A stretch of 16,437 bases of DNA from Campylobacteraceae bacterium (GTDB lineage Bacteria; Campylobacterota; Campylobacteria; Campylobacterales; Sulfurovaceae). The translations under genes and the position numbers were made by a program. The notes beneath the pieces were generated by a model. It searched no databases, was not told where the DNA came from, and saw nothing but the letters and a program-made list of their open reading frames with translations. Below are positions 14,487 through 16,437 of the stretch, one piece after another (the stretch's first letter is position 1; every line of letters begins with the position of its first letter). The stretch covers positions 1-16,437 of the forward strand of contig JALWNF010000123.1 in assembly GCA_026995985.1 (NCBI GenBank), in the 5' to 3' direction.

Positions 14487-15653
14487 ATGTCAACAGATAA
14501 ACTGCTTAAACACTATCTTTTTCATAATACGCTTGAGACCTATGACCCTTATGATATTTGGAAAACCAATTTGGGGGTTAAGATAAAAAAACTCTACTAT
14601 AGAAATAAATACTTAGGTCTACTCCCTGCTGGAGTATTAACTCTCTATGACCTCTATATTAACAACAATAGCCGTTACTTCTACTACAAACAGGAGTACC
14701 CTATTACTAGAGCTCAAGCTGCCATTGCTCTACTTAAAAGATATAAACAGACTAAAGAGCCAAAATACCTAGAGTATGGAGAGAAGCATATTAATTGGCT
14801 TATAGAGAACAGCTCTTATGGCTTCTCTGGCTACTGTTGGGGAATGAACTACGATTGGGTCTACTCAGCAGATGAGACCTATGAGAAAAATACACCTTTT
14901 AGTACCCACACCCCATACCCTTTAGAGGCACTTATTTTATACTATAAGATTACTAAAAAGAGTGAGATTAGAGAGATTATTAAGTCAGTATTTCTCTTTT
15001 TAGAGCAAGATATTCAAGTAATGAGAGAGAGTGACGAGATGCTCATACTCTCTTATAGTACTCAAAAAGATAGAATTGTTACCAACGCCAATAGCTACTC
15101 AATGTATATGTATGCTCTACTACTCGATTTTTTACCACAAAAGAGAGACTACATCATCTCTAAAATCAATAGACTCTATAACTTTATAGTATCCGTACAA
15201 CGAGACGATGGCTCATGGCTCTACTCACCTTATGATGAAGATACCTTTATTGACTGTTTTCATAGTGCTATTGTTCTAAAAAACCTCATCAAAACCGATA
15301 AGATAGTTACCCTTAAAGGGAGTGAAAAGGTTATAGAGAGTGGATATAACTATATTATAGATAACTTTATAGACCACAAATACCATCTCTTCAGAAGATT
15401 TTCTATTAGCAATAAACTAACTCTTACCAAGTTTGACCTCTATGATAATGCAGAGATGCTAAACTTGGCACTTCTCTACAAAGATAGCTACACAAGTGAA
15501 AAACTAGATAGTGCCATAAAAAAATACTTCTTTAATAACAGAGGTGAGATTGCCTCCATGATTGACCTTTTTGGTTTACAAAAAAACTTTAACCACCTAC
15601 GCTGGGCAGTTGTTCCATACCTAAATACTATAGCAACAAAAAAGGAGCAGTAA
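14487..15653 (+). CDS. Putative alpha/alpha-toroid protein of the polysaccharide locus
   Basis: A 388-residue soluble protein without signal peptide or membrane segment. It is mainly helical, with repeated helix pairs and conserved-looking aromatic blocks: DPYDIWKT (20-27), YPITRAQAAIALLKRY (71-86), YCWGMNYDW (116-124), NANSYSMYMYALLLD (200-214) and QRDDGSWLYSPYDEDTFIDC (238-257) followed by FHSAIVLKNL. GSW-aromatic turns between helix pairs are usual in (alpha/alpha)6 barrels such as unsaturated-glycan hydrolases, sugar epimerases and prenyl cyclases. In this setting a sugar-modifying role (hydrolase or uronyl epimerase type) is the more likely. I do not recognise the exact family and see no proven catalytic residues. 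The ATG follows the glycosyltransferase stop without a gap (AAAGGA at 14471-14476), so the two are co-translated. Confidence 0.7.
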   Translation: MSTDKLLKHYLFHNTLETYDPYDIWKTNLGVKIKKLYYRNKYLGLLPAGVLTLYDLYINNNSRYFYYKQEYPITRAQAAIALLKRYKQTKEPKYLEYGEKHINWLIENSSYGFSGYCWGMNYDWVYSADETYEKNTPFSTHTPYPLEALILYYKITKKSEIREIIKSVFLFLEQDIQVMRESDEMLILSYSTQKDRIVTNANSYSMYMYALLLDFLPQKRDYIISKINRLYNFIVSVQRDDGSWLYSPYDEDTFIDCFHSAIVLKNLIKTDKIVTLKGSEKVIESGYNYIIDNFIDHKYHLFRRFSISNKLTLTKFDLYDNAEMLNLALLYKDSYTSEKLDSAIKKYFFNNRGEIASMIDLFGLQKNFNHLRWAVVPYLNTIATKKEQ

Positions 15654-16437
15654 TGTGTGGCATACTTGGAGCAGTAAATAACCCTTTTGAAAATGATACA
15701 CTAGAGTTAATTGCACACAGAGGCCCCGATGCTAGAGATATTGTTCAGCTTGAATCTAACAATAACACTACCACTTTAGGTCATGTTCGTCTTGCCATTC
15801 AAGATTTATCAGAGGCAGGACATCAACCAATGTACTCAGTCTCAAAAGAGCATATTATTATCTTTAATGGTGAAATCTATAACCACCTTGAACTAAGAGA
15901 GGAGCTTAAAGAGATAGATTTTAAAGGACACTCAGATACAGAGACTATTGTTAACTATATTGAGAAGTTTGGTATCGACTCTATTAAAAAGTTTAATGGT
16001 ATTTTTGGGTTAGCTATTTTTGATATAAAAAATCAAAAGCTCTATCTAGCTAGAGATAGATTTGGAGTTAAACCTCTCTACTACTACCATAACAAAAACA
16101 AATTTATCTTCTCTTCTGAGATGAAGCCTATTTTAAAGATGGTCTCAGAGTTTAAGTTAGATATTGAGGCACTCAATGAGTATCTACTACTTCGATATAA
16201 CCCATCACCTAAAACTATGGTAGAGGGAATTAAAAAGCTCTACCCAGGAGAGATTTTAGAGTACTCTTTAGAGCAACATAAGCTACAAAGAAGAGAAAAT
16301 ATCAATGAGAAACTCATCTCTACTATTAAAATAGATGAGAGTAAAAGTGAAGCCTATTGGGTCGATGCACTCAGTGTTGCACTAGAGACTGCTGTAGAGA
16401 GACAGATGATTGGAGATGTTGAGGTGGGAAGTTTTCT
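15653..16437 (+). CDS. asnB: AsnB-type glutamine-dependent amidotransferase, partial
   Basis: The first 261 residues of an asparagine-synthase-family protein; the gene runs off the right edge. The ATG shares one base with the upstream stop, and AAAGGAG is at 15641-15647. The start MCGILGAV gives the Ntn glutaminase nucleophile Cys2. It is followed by AHRGPDA, LGHVRLAI, FNGEIYNH, HSDTETIV, the GIFGLAIFD segment and ARDRFGVKPLYY. The window ends at EVGSF, exactly where the ATP-pyrophosphatase loop (SGGLDS in the family) should begin, so the synthetase half cannot be judged. Paralogues in capsule and exopolysaccharide clusters are thought to amidate sugar acids or other precursors rather than make free asparagine, and the position here fits that. 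Family assignment is firm; the specific substrate is open. Confidence 0.93.
   Translation, partial: MCGILGAVNNPFENDTLELIAHRGPDARDIVQLESNNNTTTLGHVRLAIQDLSEAGHQPMYSVSKEHIIIFNGEIYNHLELREELKEIDFKGHSDTETIVNYIEKFGIDSIKKFNGIFGLAIFDIKNQKLYLARDRFGVKPLYYYHNKNKFIFSSEMKPILKMVSEFKLDIEALNEYLLLRYNPSPKTMVEGIKKLYPGEILEYSLEQHKLQRRENINEKLISTIKIDESKSEAYWVDALSVALETAVERQMIGDVEVGSF

Overview
The window looks like chromosome from an AT-rich member of the Campylobacterota (formerly Epsilonproteobacteria), probably a Sulfurovum- or Sulfurimonas-like free-living relative. The reasons are the strong A/T bias, heavy AGA and GAG codon use, AAGGA-type ribosome binding sites, TATAAT-like -10 boxes without a clear -35, and an rpmI-rplT pair that is not preceded by infC. 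The genus is inference.

Layout. Bases 1-108 hold the start of a leftward gene for an exported solute-binding protein. About 227-652 holds a dead IS200/IS605-type element on the minus strand: a tnpB pseudogene full of stops and frameshifts, whose right-end/omegaRNA region still has intact hairpins. Bases 765-3069 encode a lipoprotein zinc metalloprotease (HEWSH) and a small secreted beta-rich protein. Bases 3182-3848 are rpmI-rplT (ribosomal proteins L35 and L20), with several inverted repeats around and between them.

From 3882 to the right edge lies a polysaccharide locus of the Wzx/Wzy type. A Wzc-like polysaccharide co-polymerase/tyrosine autokinase runs leftward (6194-3882). Across a very AT-rich divergent promoter region with a 26-bp perfect palindrome, a rightward series begins. 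Its members are a secreted jelly-roll, polysaccharide-lyase-like protein; a secreted modular polysaccharide deacetylase (two PPC domains, two repeated beta modules and a NodB domain); a second NodB-like deacetylase without a signal peptide; a Wzx flippase; a Wzy polymerase/O-antigen-ligase-like protein; a GT4 glycosyltransferase; a putative alpha/alpha-toroid protein of unknown function; and an AsnB-type amidotransferase cut by the window edge just before its synthetase motif.

How the genes fit together (inference). Lipid-linked repeat units would be built in the cytoplasm by the GT4 enzyme and others outside the window, perhaps amidated by AsnB and modified by the cytosolic deacetylase. Wzx would flip them, Wzy would polymerise them under control of the Wzc-like kinase, and the exported deacetylase and lyase-like protein would modify or trim them outside the cytoplasm. 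No initiating sugar-phosphate transferase, outer-membrane exporter or tyrosine phosphatase is visible here. The co-directional genes from 10962 overlap or abut, so they look like one operon. The upstream three are also tightly coupled, with a possible internal promoter at 10897-10961.
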